Of a DNA stretch of 64,000 nt, positions 31,630-43,360 are shown in pieces. Position 1 is the stretch's first letter, and every line of letters begins with the position of its first letter. Source of the DNA: Larix kaempferi (Eukaryota; Streptophyta; Pinopsida; Pinales; Pinaceae); assembly GCA_027924585.1 (NCBI GenBank), contig BSBM01000361.1, positions 67,430,001-67,494,000 on the forward strand, read 5' to 3'. A program made the position numbers and the translations under genes. Under the pieces are notes generated by a model, which had not been told where the DNA came from, did no database searches, and was given only the letters and a program-made list of their open reading frames with translations.

Positions 31630-32090
31630 TTTTTGACCATTTTTTAGCCCCTCTCGTCGCCTCGGTTTGCGTGCCACATCGGCCGTTCTCCATTTTCGAT
31701 GTGTCTTATATCGCCGGATTCAGTTTTCTACGCTCTTGATGATGCTTGAGACCATTTCTCGCTCTCACCTTTAGATTTTTTGGGCATTTTTTCCACGCCC
31801 CCTCGTCGCCTCGGTTTGAGTGCCACATCGGTCGTTCTCCGTTTTCGATGTGTCTTATATCACCGGATTCAGTTTTCCGCGCTCGTGATGATGCTTGAGA
31901 TCATTTCTCGCTCTCACCTTTAGATTTTTCGGGCATTTTTTCCATGCCCCCTCGTCACCTCGGTTTGCGTGCCACATCGGCCGTTCTCCGTTTTCGACAA
32001 TCCTTATGTCACCGGATCCAGTTTTCCGCACAGATGACGATGCTTGAGACCTTTTCTCGCCCTCATCAATCCATTTTTGTTCGGTATAAT
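31630..32090. repeat. ~150-bp tandem repeat, 3 copies, upstream of antisense promoter (gypsy C)
   Basis: Units begin near 31632, 31780 and 31930 with the phrase GGGCATTTTTTCCACGCCCC, then CTCGGTTTGCGTGCCACATC, TTCTCCGTTTTCGATG, ACCGGATTCAGTTTTC and GATGATGCTTGAGACC. They are about 85-95% alike by eye. Position just upstream of the antisense TATA box would suit a variable promoter or enhancer region. Confidence 0.85.
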
Positions 32091-33720
32091 TTTATCCCTT
32101 TTTCGAGCCGAGCAACCCCTTTTTACGAAAAAGGCACTTAGGGAGTTTCTGTTAAGCTCTTTTCTGACTCCTAAAACAATGAAAAGATCGCCGAGCAATC
32201 TTGCTTCCTTTCATGCTCGATAAACGTATTTGAAAGGGCGTCTACCTGGTATAAGTTTACCCCTTTTCCGGACCTCGTAGACTAATTACGAAAAAGGTAT
32301 ACTCTAGTCACATCGGCTAGAAGAGTTCTCCATCCGCATCATTTTATGCTTTTTCGGGCCTTGGAGACTAAACCTACGAAAAAGAAACACCAATAGAGTT
32401 CACTCACCGTTTTCAGACTCTCTAAACATGAAAGCAACCATGAGCATGCGCCGTCCTGGGCTCACAAAATCCACAGGACAGTACCATTTCAGAGCATACT
32501 TTTATCCCTTCTTGGAGCTCATTAAAACCACGAAGAAGGAATCAATGGTGCCTCTTGGCGCTACAACACATCATGTCTACTCACATAGAAGCTTCCCCAT
32601 TTTGGTCTCCTTTGTTCAGAGTATTCTGCAGTATGTCACCCTCAAACTCCCTCGACAGCTACCATCAGCTACACCCCCCTCCAGAGTCAGTACATACCCT
32701 TCAGTCCCTAAAAGATGATCCCCACACCTACAAGTCAGTTCCCTACGCTGCCAGGTCAACCACGTCATCATGCTCTGAACAAAGGAAGTTTGAGTCTACC
32801 CATTTTTGACCCAGTTATTTCCCATCCCCACAAGTATGTCAGTCCTACCAGCAGTATTACATCACTTCAGTTCTACACCTCGTGCTCCTATCAAGGAAAC
32901 ATCATTGCCTTGTTAGTTGCTGGTCCCCCTCTGTCGACGACAACCACATTGATTCCAGAGGATAGACCTAGAGGTCCCTGTGTCTTGGACTCATTGCCAT
33001 TTATGATGAGTGCCTACGAATCATTTCGAGAGGAATCCTCAGTGCCTCTCCGAATGGTTGTTTCTCACATGCTCGACTTCAACACCTCGATCGCATAGTT
33101 GAGATTCGCACAGGGTATTGGTCCGTTCAGTTATTAGTCGAAGACCCCGGATACCACCTGACTCCTCCACATTTGAGAGTCTACCTATGGATACAACCAG
33201 TTACATTTTTTCTATACATATCCGGGTTGCGTATGGCGACAGTATTCAGATGTACCCCAGTTTTATACTCCATCGAGTATACAGATACAAATACTTCTCA
33301 GAGATAACTCATAGTCTTTGAGTCCCTACAGATGTTGGACACCTTCAGTTTCAGCAGTTCCTCACTTATTCCAGTGTATCAGTTATTGAGATCAGCTATG
33401 ATCATGAGTATATCCCACAATAATGTCCCCTCTGGACCATTATGATGTACCAGTATATTTATTTACGTATTAGATCCCCCTTCTTGGGACTAATTGTTTT
33501 GTATATGTCTTGATACGAGCATGGGAATGCCCGCCTCGTCCTTTATCAGAGATTATACCTCATTCATATTGAGGCCATGTAATATTTTTTGTTTTTGCAG
33601 CTTCCAAGGGCCGTGGCTCCAGTCTCCAACCGGTCTCTTCTCTCCCCTAAACCCCAGAAAAAAGGACAAAAGAACTATGATGTCTATCGGCCATACGATG
33701 AGCTCCTGCCCTCACACATC
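32091..33720. other. 3' noncoding region of gypsy C
   Basis: No supported gene. 32230-32325 is the block shared with gypsy A (14990-15085 reversed). Open stretches around 32430-33100 have no recognisable domain and no conserved counterpart here, so I treat them as chance frames. Confidence 0.55.
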
Positions 33721-33731
33721 AGGGGGCAATC
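33721..33731 (+). other. Polypurine tract of gypsy C
   Basis: AGGGGGCAATC precedes the 3' LTR. It is similar to the tract of gypsy A (AGGGGGCATC). Confidence 0.8.
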
Positions 33732-34458
33732 TATTAACACCTAAAAAGTGCTCACTAGCTCATTCCCTTACTCACATGACCCATTTGTCCACTTTTCCAC
33801 CATCTGAGCCTCTGAAACCAACAAAAGGTCACCAAAAGACCTTAGTACACCCCTTTTTTCCATTAAAAAAGATTATTTTTCCAAGAAAATCATAAAAAAC
33901 CCTCAAAAAGGGTCCAAATTCCCAAAAATATTAAAAAGGGAATTAAAATATTATTTTTATTCAAAAAAGGAAAAAGGAGGGAAAAGTACCTAAACCATGT
34001 TGGTCAATACCATTTGGTTTCCACAAAACCACAAATGGTATCTCCCACCACCAAAACCTATAAAAAGGTGGTAGGGGCTCCTCATTTCACATCCATCCAT
34101 TATCTCATCCTTATGCTGCTGAAATCTCCCCTGAGCACTTTTAGCCATTGAAGCAACCTTGGAGAAGGAGACCTCTTGGAGTTTGGAGCTACTCATCTTG
34201 GGAGTTGCTCAACATCAACCTTCACCATTGAAGGTAATATCGCAAGCACTTGCTTGGCCCCCATTTTTCAATACAAAAAATTATTTCTTATGTTTCTTGT
34301 TCTTGATTTTGAAATGTTTACATTATTTGCTTAGATTCTTGCTTAGATCCATGAATAGTATTGTTTATTTAGTTTATTGTTTTTATTTCTATTGAAACTG
34401 CTGCTACTAGTTAGCAGGTGCCCATAGCACTAAGCCTGGTTGCAAAACCGGGCTAACA
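33732..34458 (+). repeat. 3' LTR of gypsy C
   Basis: 727 bases, TATTAACACC to GGGCTAACA; the expected TG start has become TA. Followed directly by the GTCTT target copy (34459-34463). Confidence 0.95.
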
Positions 34459-34463
34459 GTCTT
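34459..34463. repeat. Target-site duplication of gypsy C, right copy (GTCTT)
   Basis: Identical to 18945-18949; copia B pol resumes immediately after it. Confidence 0.93.
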
Positions 34464-37091
34464 CCTAAAATCAAGACCAAGCATGAAGGTGTTTGCAAAG
34501 GATGTACAAAAGGAAAGAACATAAAGAAGGCATTTCCAAGCAGTGAAAGCAAGGAAAAAAGTATCTTGGAAATTATCCACTCCGATGTATGTGGTCCGAT
34601 GTCATCCAGTTCTCTAAGTGGGTATGCTTACTATGTCTCTTTCATTGATGACTTCTCCAGGAAGACTTGGGTTTCCTTCTGGAAGAAGAAAGATGAAGTG
34701 TTGGATAAGTTCAAGGAATTCAAAACCTAAATGGAGAACCAAACTGATAAGAAGATCAAAACATTCAGATCTGACAATGGTGGAGAATTCACTTCAGGTA
34801 ACTTCAAGAAGCTATGCATTGATTCAGGGATTAAGAGGGAGTTGACTACTCCTTACAATCCACAACAGAATGGAGTTGCAGAAAGAAAGAATCAAACAAT
34901 CATGGAAGCAACAAGGGCAATGCTGCATGACCAGGATCTACCTATGCATCTATGGGCAGAAGCAACTAGGACAACTGTATATGTGTAGAACAGAACACCC
35001 CACAAGATATTGGAAAACAAAACAACATAAGAGGTCTTCTCTGGTAAGAAACCTGAAGTCATCCATCTCAGAATATTTGGTTTTCCAGTATACACTCATG
35101 TCCCAAAGGAAAAGAGGACCAAGCTAGATCCTTCAAGAAAGAAGGGTATCTTTGTGGGTTACAGTGAAAGCTCGAAGGCTTACAGAATATACTTTCCAGG
35201 GTTCAAGAAGCTTGATGTAAGTAGGGATGTAACATTTGATGAAAACTCAACATTTATCAAATCAAGGAAGACACTTGTTGAAGATCATGAAGAACCAAAG
35301 GAAACTAGATTTCAATACACTACTATGACTGAAGCAATTCCAGATGTTGATCATGAAATTGAAGATCCGCAAGAACCTATAGATCCACCTCATGAGAAGG
35401 TCTCTCACAAGAGGAAACCTGCATGGGATAGAGAGCTCATTCAATATTCAGAAAGATATGGAATTCCAGAAGAAGAACACAGAGCAAATAAGAGAACTAG
35501 ATCACACACCAGCTATGTTGCTTTACTCTGTGATATCATGAACAAAAAACCTTCCAGTTATGAAGAGGCAATGGAAAAGAAAGAATGGAAGGATTCCATG
35601 GTCGAAGAATACCAATCAATAATGAAGAATGATGTTTGGGATGTTGTCCCAAGACCTGAAGGGAAGTATGTTGTGACTTCCAAATGGATATACAAGATCA
35701 AGCATGCTGCAGATGGCAGCATAGAGAAATACAAGGAAAGATTCATAGCTCGTGGCTTCTCTCCGAAAGAGGGAATAGATTATGAAGAAACTTTTGCTCC
35801 TATATCCAGGTACACTTACATCATATCAGTACTTGCTCTGGCTGCAATGATGAAATGGAAGATACACCAGATGGATGTCAAGACTGCTTTCTTGAATGGT
35901 GTAGATGAAGAGGAAGTGTATGTGGAGCAGCCACTTAGTTTTGAAACACATGACAGGGAGTCATATGTGTGCAGATTGAAGAAATCCTTGTATGGCTTGA
36001 AGCACGCTCCTAGGACTTGGTATGGTAGGATGGACAGTCTCCTATCTAGTTTGTGCTTTACCAAGAGTAAAGCGGATTCCAACCTTTACTACAAGGTTGA
36101 GGAAGGAAATCCTGTGATACTACTCCTATATGTGGATGACCTATTTGTAAAAGGAGATGATAGATTGATTACCAATACAAAGAGGAAGCTTGCTGCCAAG
36201 TTCGAGATGAAGGACTTGGGGATGATGCACTATTTTCTAGGTATGGACGTGTGGCAAAGTGCAGATGTAATCTTTCTTGGACAAGGGAAGTATGTAGTAG
36301 AGATCCTGAAGAGGTTCAGGATGATGGACTACAAGGACATGGTCACACCTATGGAATCAAACCTGAAGCTTCTGTGTGATGCTTCATCTGAGCCAGTTGA
36401 TGTCGCTATGTATCGTCAGATGATTGTGTCCTTGATGTACCTGATGAACAAGAGACCATATATTTGCGTTGTGGTGAACACATTGACCCAGTTCCTGACG
36501 GATTTGAGGAGTGTTCACCTAGTTGCTGTAAAGCATATTCTGAGGTACCTGAAGGGTACAGTTGATTATGGGCTCAAGTATGATGCGAATCAAAAGTTTA
36601 ACTTGCAGGGTTATGTTGATTCAAATTGGACAGGAAGTTTTGTAGATAGGAAGAGCACTTATGGGTGATGCTTCAGTATGGGATCAGGTGTGATCTCTTG
36701 GTTTAGCAGGAAGCAGTCCTGTGTAGCACTGAGTACAGCCGAGGCAGAGTATGTTGTAGCATGTTCGGCTAGTTGTGAGGCAGTATGGCTTCAGAAGCTA
36801 CTGTCTGAGTTATTTGATCTCCCGCTGGAGGCTACTAGTATCTTTTGTGACAACCAGAGTTGTGTGAAGCTGTCTAAGAATCTAGTGTTCCATGACAGGT
36901 CGAAACACATTGAGATCAAATATTACTATATCAGGGATATGGTGCAGAGAGGAGCAGTGAAGCTCCTGTATGTTGCGACAGATGAGCAGATTGCAAATGT
37001 ACTAATGAAACCACTAGCCAGAGTGAAGTTCGAGTACTTCAGAGAGAGGCTTGGTGTTCTTCAGATTGATGACACTTCGAGGAAGAAGTGA
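34464..37091 (+). pseudogene. Ty1/copia integrase-RT-RNase H of copia B
   Basis: Continues the integrase zinc domain (CKGCTKGK) split by gypsy C. Integrase core: IIHSDVCGP, RSDNGGEF and NGVAERKN supply D, D and E (34580-34890). The RT starts near 35600 (NDVWDVVPRPEGK), with YVDD near 36131 (LLLYVDDLF). RNase H covers 36600-37091 (GYVDSNWTGS, STAEAEYV, HIEIKYYYIRDMV). In-frame stops: TAA 34728-34730, TAG near 34987, TAA near 35027 and TGA 36666-36668; at least two fit CAG or CAA changed to TAG or TAA. The RT core is otherwise full length, so inactivation is fairly recent. Confidence 0.9.
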
Positions 37092-37339
37092 TGGAGACAT
37101 TTTCTAAAGCCATTCCAAGCATGGTGGAAGGAGGATCCTTCACATGGCTATGGATATAAGCATTGGATGATGAGCATCAGGATGATGTTCTAGTTTCTGC
37201 TCTGTATGATCAGTTGGATCATTTATGTATGTATGCATCATGTTGGATGTTGGATATGATCAATTGGATCATTTATGTATGTATGCATCATGTTGGATGC
37301 TAGATATGATCAGTTGAATCATTTATGTATGTATGCATC

Positions 37340-37690
37340 CTGTTGGATGCTTGGACCATGTATCTGTATATGTGTCAGGTGGATACATTGTATGATTAGG
37401 TAGATCATGTATGTTGGTGGATACATTGTGTGAATCATGTATCTATGTATGTATCAGGAAGATACATTGTATATGATGATATGTATCAGGTAGATACATT
37501 GTATATGATGATATGTATCAGGTAGATACTTGGTATGCATCAGGTGGATGCATTGTATGATCAAGATGATCATGGATGACGAGCTTCAGGATGTTGCTCC
37601 AGATGACATGCATTAGGACGATGTAGTGATGATGATAAGGATGATCATCAGGATGATGTATGGTGAGTATCAGGTGGATACTCTGTGGTC
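37340..37690 (+). repeat. Hairpin array in copia B 3' region (first of three copies)
   Basis: As in copia element 1: TGTATC-aggaa-GATACA (37450), TGTATC-aggta-GATACA (37483), TGCATC-aggtg-GATGCA (about 37536), ATGATC-aagat-GATCAT (about 37557), GAGTATC-aggtg-GATACTC with a seven-base stem (37665-37683). Repeated in the second and third 1607-bp copies at +1607 and +3214. From about 37708 to 38350 the ~90-bp GGGAGATCCGACAGGTAGAG-type repeats follow. Confidence 0.8.
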
Positions 37691-38474
37691 ATGGATAGGT
37701 TGTGCAGATGAGCATGTAAGTAGACCTGGGAGATATGGACAGGATGAAAAAGACCTCAGATGCTCTTTCGAGGCATTGCTCTAGGAGGACATATAATAGC
37801 ACCCTGGGAGATTTGCAGATGCTCTTGCTAGTTTTTTCCACTAGCATATAATATCTCTGTGGGAGATCTGGAAAATGCTCTTGCGAGGTTTTGTCCTATG
37901 GCATGTAATGTGTCCTTGAGAGATCCGACAGTTAGAGCTGTGTGCTCGTAATAGCCTGGGATCCTCTTGAAAGGTTTTTCCATGACCACATGTAATATGC
38001 TCCTAGGAGATCCGATAGGTAGAGCTGTGTGCTCGTAATAGCCTAGGATGCTTCAGCCAGGTTTTGTGGTGAGATCACATATAATGTGCTCCTGGGAGAT
38101 CCGACGAGTAGAGCTGTGTGCTGTAACAACCTGGGATGCTTTAGCCAGGTTTTGTGGTGAGATCACATGTAATGTGCTCCTAGGAGATCCGACAGGTAGA
38201 GTTGTGTGCTCTTAACAGCCTAGGATGCGTCAACCAGGTTTTGTGATGGGTCACATGTAATGTGCTTTTGGGAGATCCAACAGGTAGAGCTGTGTGCTTG
38301 TAACATCCTGGGATGCTGCAGCTAGGTTTTTTGACGCACGTAATAAGTCCTAAGGATTCCACAGTATGGCCAGTGATGATGAAGACCTGCAAATGGTGGG
38401 CCTACATCTAGTATGAAAAAGGACTAGCTCTGTAGAACTTCCTATGATGAGTAGATTCATAGATTGATTGAGAT

Positions 38475-38698
38475 AGCTGTCTAAGAATCTAGTGTTCCAT
38501 GACAGGTCGAAACACATTGAGATCAAATATTACTATATCAGGGATATGGTGCAGAGAGGAGCAGTGAAGCTCCTGTATGTTGCGACAGATGAGCAGATTG
38601 CAAATGTACTAATGAAACCACTAGCCAGAGTGAAGTTCGAGTACTTCAGAGAGAGGCTTGGTGTTCTTCAGATTGATGACACTTCGAGGAAGAAGTGA
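38475..38698 (+). pseudogene. Duplicated RNase H C-terminal fragment of copia B (copy 2)
   Basis: Same 74 codons as the end of RNase H (VFHDRSKHIEIKYYYIRDMV to the RKK stop), carried along by the 1607-bp duplication. It has no upstream catalytic part and no start of its own. Confidence 0.9.
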
Positions 38699-40081
38699 TG
38701 GAGACATTTTCTAAAGCCATTCCAAGCATGGTGGAAGGAGGATCCTTCACATGGCTATGGATATAAGCATTGGATGATGAGCATCAGGATGATGTTCTAG
38801 TTTCTGCTCTGTATGATCAGTTGGATCATTTATGTATGTATGCATCATGTTGGATGTTGGATATGATCAATTGGATCATTTATGTATGTATGCATCATGT
38901 TGGATGCTAGATATGATCAGTTGAATCATTTATGTATGTATGCATCCTGTTGGATGCTTGGACCATGTATCTGTATATGTGTCAGGTGGATACATTGTAT
39001 GATTAGGTAGATCATGTATGTTGGTGGATACATTGTGTGAATCATGTATCTATGTATGTATCAGGAAGATACATTGTATATGATGATATGTATCAGGTAG
39101 ATACATTGTATATGATGATATGTATCAGGTAGATACTTGGTATGCATCAGGTGGATGCATTGTATGATCAAGATGATCATGGATGACGAGCTTCAGGATG
39201 TTGCTCCAGATGACATGCATTAGGACGATGTAGTGATGATGATAAGGATGATCATCAGGATGATGTATGGTGAGTATCAGGTGGATACTCTGTGGTCATG
39301 GATAGGTTGTGCAGATGAGCATGTAAGTAGACCTGGGAGATATGGACAGGATGAAAAAGACCTCAGATGCTCTTTCGAGGCATTGCTCTAGGAGGACATA
39401 TAATAGCACCCTGGGAGATTTGCAGATGCTCTTGCTAGTTTTTTCCACTAGCATATAATATCTCTGTGGGAGATCTGGAAAATGCTCTTGCGAGGTTTTG
39501 TCCTATGGCATGTAATGTGTCCTTGAGAGATCCGACAGTTAGAGCTGTGTGCTCGTAATAGCCTGGGATCCTCTTGAAAGGTTTTTCCATGACCACATGT
39601 AATATGCTCCTAGGAGATCCGATAGGTAGAGCTGTGTGCTCGTAATAGCCTAGGATGCTTCAGCCAGGTTTTGTGGTGAGATCACATATAATGTGCTCCT
39701 GGGAGATCCGACGAGTAGAGCTGTGTGCTGTAACAACCTGGGATGCTTTAGCCAGGTTTTGTGGTGAGATCACATGTAATGTGCTCCTAGGAGATCCGAC
39801 AGGTAGAGTTGTGTGCTCTTAACAGCCTAGGATGCGTCAACCAGGTTTTGTGATGGGTCACATGTAATGTGCTTTTGGGAGATCCAACAGGTAGAGCTGT
39901 GTGCTTGTAACATCCTGGGATGCTGCAGCTAGGTTTTTTGACGCACGTAATAAGTCCTAAGGATTCCACAGTATGGCCAGTGATGATGAAGACCTGCAAA
40001 TGGTGGGCCTACATCTAGTATGAAAAAGGACTAGCTCTGTAGAACTTCCTATGATGAGTAGATTCATAGATTGATTGAGAT

Positions 40082-40305
40082 AGCTGTCTAAGAATCTAGT
40101 GTTCCATGACAGGTCGAAACACATTGAGATCAAATATTACTATATCAGGGATATGGTGCAGAGAGGAGCAGTGAAGCTCCTGTATGTTGCGACAGATGAG
40201 CAGATTGCAAATGTACTAATGAAACCACTAGCCAGAGTGAAGTTCGAGTACTTCAGAGAGAGGCTTGGTGTTCTTCAGATTGATGACACTTCGAGGAAGA
40301 AGTGA
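40082..40305 (+). pseudogene. Duplicated RNase H C-terminal fragment of copia B (copy 3)
   Basis: Identical to copy 2 at +1607. Non-functional remnant of the duplication. Confidence 0.9.
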
Positions 40306-41782
40306 TGGAGACATTTTCTAAAGCCATTCCAAGCATGGTGGAAGGAGGATCCTTCACATGGCTATGGATATAAGCATTGGATGATGAGCATCAGGATGAT
40401 GTTCTAGTTTCTGCTCTGTATGATCAGTTGGATCATTTATGTATGTATGCATCATGTTGGATGTTGGATATGATCAATTGGATCATTTATGTATGTATGC
40501 ATCATGTTGGATGCTAGATATGATCAGTTGAATCATTTATGTATGTATGCATCCTGTTGGATGCTTGGACCATGTATCTGTATATGTGTCAGGTGGATAC
40601 ATTGTATGATTAGGTAGATCATGTATGTTGGTGGATACATTGTGTGAATCATGTATCTATGTATGTATCAGGAAGATACATTGTATATGATGATATGTAT
40701 CAGGTAGATACATTGTATATGATGATATGTATCAGGTAGATACTTGGTATGCATCAGGTGGATGCATTGTATGATCAAGATGATCATGGATGACGAGCTT
40801 CAGGATGTTGCTCCAGATGACATGCATTAGGACGATGTAGTGATGATGATAAGGATGATCATCAGGATGATGTATGGTGAGTATCAGGTGGATACTCTGT
40901 GGTCATGGATAGGTTGTGCAGATGAGCATGTAAGTAGACCTGGGAGATATGGACAGGATGAAAAAGACCTCAGATGCTCTTTCGAGGCATTGCTCTAGGA
41001 GGACATATAATAGCACCCTGGGAGATTTGCAGATGCTCTTGCTAGTTTTTTCCACTAGCATATAATATCTCTGTGGGAGATCTGGAAAATGCTCTTGCGA
41101 GGTTTTGTCCTATGGCATGTAATGTGTCCTTGAGAGATCCGACAGTTAGAGCTGTGTGCTCGTAATAGCCTGGGATCCTCTTGAAAGGTTTTTCCATGAC
41201 CACATGTAATATGCTCCTAGGAGATCCGATAGGTAGAGCTGTGTGCTCGTAATAGCCTAGGATGCTTCAGCCAGGTTTTGTGGTGAGATCACATATAATG
41301 TGCTCCTGGGAGATCCGACGAGTAGAGCTGTGTGCTGTAACAACCTGGGATGCTTTAGCCAGGTTTTGTGGTGAGATCACATGTAATGTGCTCCTAGGAG
41401 ATCCGACAGGTAGAGTTGTGTGCTCTTAACAGCCTAGGATGCGTCAACCAGGTTTTGTGATGGGTCACATGTAATGTGCTTTTGGGAGATCCAACAGGTA
41501 GAGCTGTGTGCTTGTAACATCCTGGGATGCTGCAGCTAGGTTTTTTGACGCACGTAATAAGTCCTAAGGATTCCACAGTATGGCCAGTGATGATGAAGAC
41601 CTGCAAATGGTGGGCCTACATCTAGTATGAAAAAGGACTAGCTCTGTAGAACTTCCTATGATGAGTAGATTCATAGATTGATTGAGATAGCAGCAGTAGT
41701 GACGATGATGATGATTCGTTGATGATGATCCAGAGAAGAAGACTTGTGCTAGCAGATCTGTGTCAAGAAATACCTTCCTAGT

Positions 41783-41792
41783 TAAGAGGGAG
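41783..41792 (+). other. Polypurine tract of copia B
   Basis: TAAGAGGGAG directly before the 3' LTR start TGTTGATG, as in copia element 1. Confidence 0.88.
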
Positions 41793-42396
41793 TGTTGATG
41801 TATATGTAACTTCAGAATGTATTTCATCCATGTATTTCATCTATGTATATTGTACTCCTCTAGAGATGTTATTATTCCTCTATACAGAAGTGTCGTCATT
41901 TGTATTGACAAGTGTCGCAAGTGTCGCAAGTGTCGTAACTTGCCGATGGGTTATTAGACCACCATGTGTGGGGTCGGCCCTGATTAAGTTAACATTGGGT
42001 TATTGTACTAAGCTAGACAAGTCGGCCCCATAAGTTTATTGGGCAGTAAGGACAAGTATAAATAGAGATATCCTGATCTCTATTTGGATCACTTCATAAC
42101 TCACTCTTCCATCACTCGGAAAGTGGCGCACAAGTGAGTAGGAGGATCAACTGCTAGGAGGAGTCTATCTCTATGTACGTTGGTTGTACTATTGCTCTAT
42201 CTATCTCTAAGGAAGTTGTGGGGTTTTTCACCTTAGGGTTTTTCCCCACGGAAACTCCGTGTGTCTATTGTCTCTTATGTTTGCATCTTATGATGATTGA
42301 TATGCTTGCTATGATTGATATGCATTGATATACTGTACATGTTATTCTCTCAGTAAAGATCCTAGAGCATATTGAATTAATGCTCAAAAATTAACA
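41793..42396 (+). repeat. 3' LTR of copia B
   Basis: 604 bases, TGTTGATG to AATTAACA. TATA box at 42057-42065. It contains two short insertions relative to the 5' LTR. Followed by the AAGCA target copy at 42397-42401. Confidence 0.94.
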
Positions 42397-42401
42397 AAGC
42401 A
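42397..42401. repeat. Target-site duplication of copia B, right copy (AAGCA)
   Basis: Identical to 16421-16425. Confidence 0.93.
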
Positions 42402-43106
42402 CCAATTGATTGAGTGCAAGACAGTAAGGAAGAAGAACTTCGGATACAGAATCATCCTATGTAGCTTCTTCTTTGACAGGGTTCCTACCTTGAGTCCGGG
42501 AGTGGCCCTACCGCTGCTCAATCCTCACGAGCCATTGATGACTCGATGGAGAGACATCTTCTTACGCTACGATTGTGGCGAGACAATACTATCATATGCT
42601 AATGAGGACTACTTGGCATGGTGGGGCCATCAGGTGTTGTCCTTAGATAAGTTTCCCTATGCAGAGATGGATTTCCGTGGAGATCCTGAGCTCGATCTAC
42701 CTCCAGGAGCAGCCTAGGGAGAGATGGGTAAGGCATACTTTTACTTTTTGAAATTTATTTCATTTTTAATTTTTTTATGTACATAATTTTTATAATGATT
42801 TAGAGTATTAACAATATGATTTATGCAGATGTGGGACTTGTGTGGCTTGAGGGACACCCTCGTGTGTATGTATGTCCGACCGAGCCCGGAGAAATTGATG
42901 CCATGCTAGTGAGCATAGAGGGAAAGATGAGTCGATTGACTCATGATATTCCCACCTACAATATCGAGCGAATGCTGCTTGCTATGCAGGAGGATGTTGT
43001 GGGTGTTCACCCAGCATGGATTAGGTTACATAGGAAAGTAACCAGGGTCGTCATCTGTTACAGAGAGGCTATAGCGGAGTTGGCAAAGGCCCCTCCTTCT
43101 CCATAG
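42402..43106 (+). pseudogene. Antisense PMD-like gene of gypsy A, 3' half
   Basis: Aligns with the rest of the element C antisense gene: SFFFDRVPTL versus CFFFERVPTL, LMTRWRD versus MMRWGQ, FPYAEMDFRGDPE versus YPYAGMDYRGDAE. The exon ends at 42727, intron 42728-42828 (GTAAGG...TTATGCAG), final exon 42829-43106 starting with D-V-G and ending in a stop at 43104-43106. A TAG at 42715-42717 stands where C has TGG (Trp). The frame agrees with the 5' half when copia B and one AAGCA are discounted. The last exon is diverged from C (different composition, less Pro/Gly). Confidence 0.78.
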
Positions 43107-43349
43107 GGAGAAATACATATGTATATATTTTTAGGCCTTTTGAGCCCACTTTTTGTATATTGATATGACACTGTGACATACTATTGACTCAAAACTCATA
43201 TTTTTCGATACAGATATATAAAATACCAATTTTATATACATGTGCTTCTTGTATTTATGTGAATGATTAATGTGATTCTGTGTGGAAAAGATGGCAATCT
43301 AGAATGTAATTTGCATATGAGTGAGCTAATGAATTTAAATTTCTTGAAA

Positions 43350-43360
43350 CGTGTTGATAT
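43350..43360. repeat. LINE target-site duplication, left copy
   Basis: CGTGTTGATAT at 43350-43360 recurs at 44166-44176 at the other side of the LINE fragment. Eleven bases is typical of LINE insertion. Confidence 0.8.

Larger units (their letters stand above)
18950..34458 (+). mobile_element. Tat-like Ty3/gypsy element C, nearly intact, 15.5 kb
   Basis: Two 727-base LTRs, a TGGCGAC-type primer-binding site, gag-pol, integrase, a second RNase H, an antisense spliced gene and a G-rich polypurine tract are all present and flanked by GTCTT. The LTRs differ at only about three positions by eye (including TG to TA at the start of the 3' LTR), so insertion was recent. Large size, long untranslated regions, loss of the gypsy RNase H aspartate and the added RNase H are features of the Tat/Ogre group. 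Confidence 0.93.
36868..41688 (+). repeat. 1607-bp segment in three tandem copies in copia B
   Basis: Copies are 36868-38474, 38475-40081 and 40082-41688. Wherever I compared them line by line they are identical. Each contains the last 74 RNase H codons, the stop, the hairpin array and the ~90-bp repeats. The junctions share the microhomology GAT-AGC: the copy start is AGCTGTCTAAG and the sequence after the last copy is AGCAGCAGT. The first copy is the original, continuing RNase H in frame; the next two bring only the C-terminal piece. An assembly artefact is possible. Confidence 0.93.
16426..42396 (+). mobile_element. Ty1/copia element B, interrupted by gypsy C
   Basis: Both LTRs (16426-16989 and 41793-42396), primer-binding site, polypurine tract and AAGCA target duplication are present. 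Without gypsy C it would be about 10.5 kb, including two extra copies of a 1607-bp segment. The order gag, protease, integrase, RT, RNase H is copia order. It is inserted in the antisense gene of gypsy A. Several in-frame stops and a start-proximal frameshift make it non-autonomous now. Confidence 0.95.

Noticed and set aside
32428-33895. Plus-strand open frames in gypsy C 3' region
   Set aside because: No domain, no conservation with gypsy A, and some run into the LTR; treated as chance frames.
36868-41688. CRISPR-like regularly spaced repeats
   Set aside because: Direct copies are 1607 bp and contiguous, in a plant retrotransposon; there are no short repeats with unique spacers and no cas genes.
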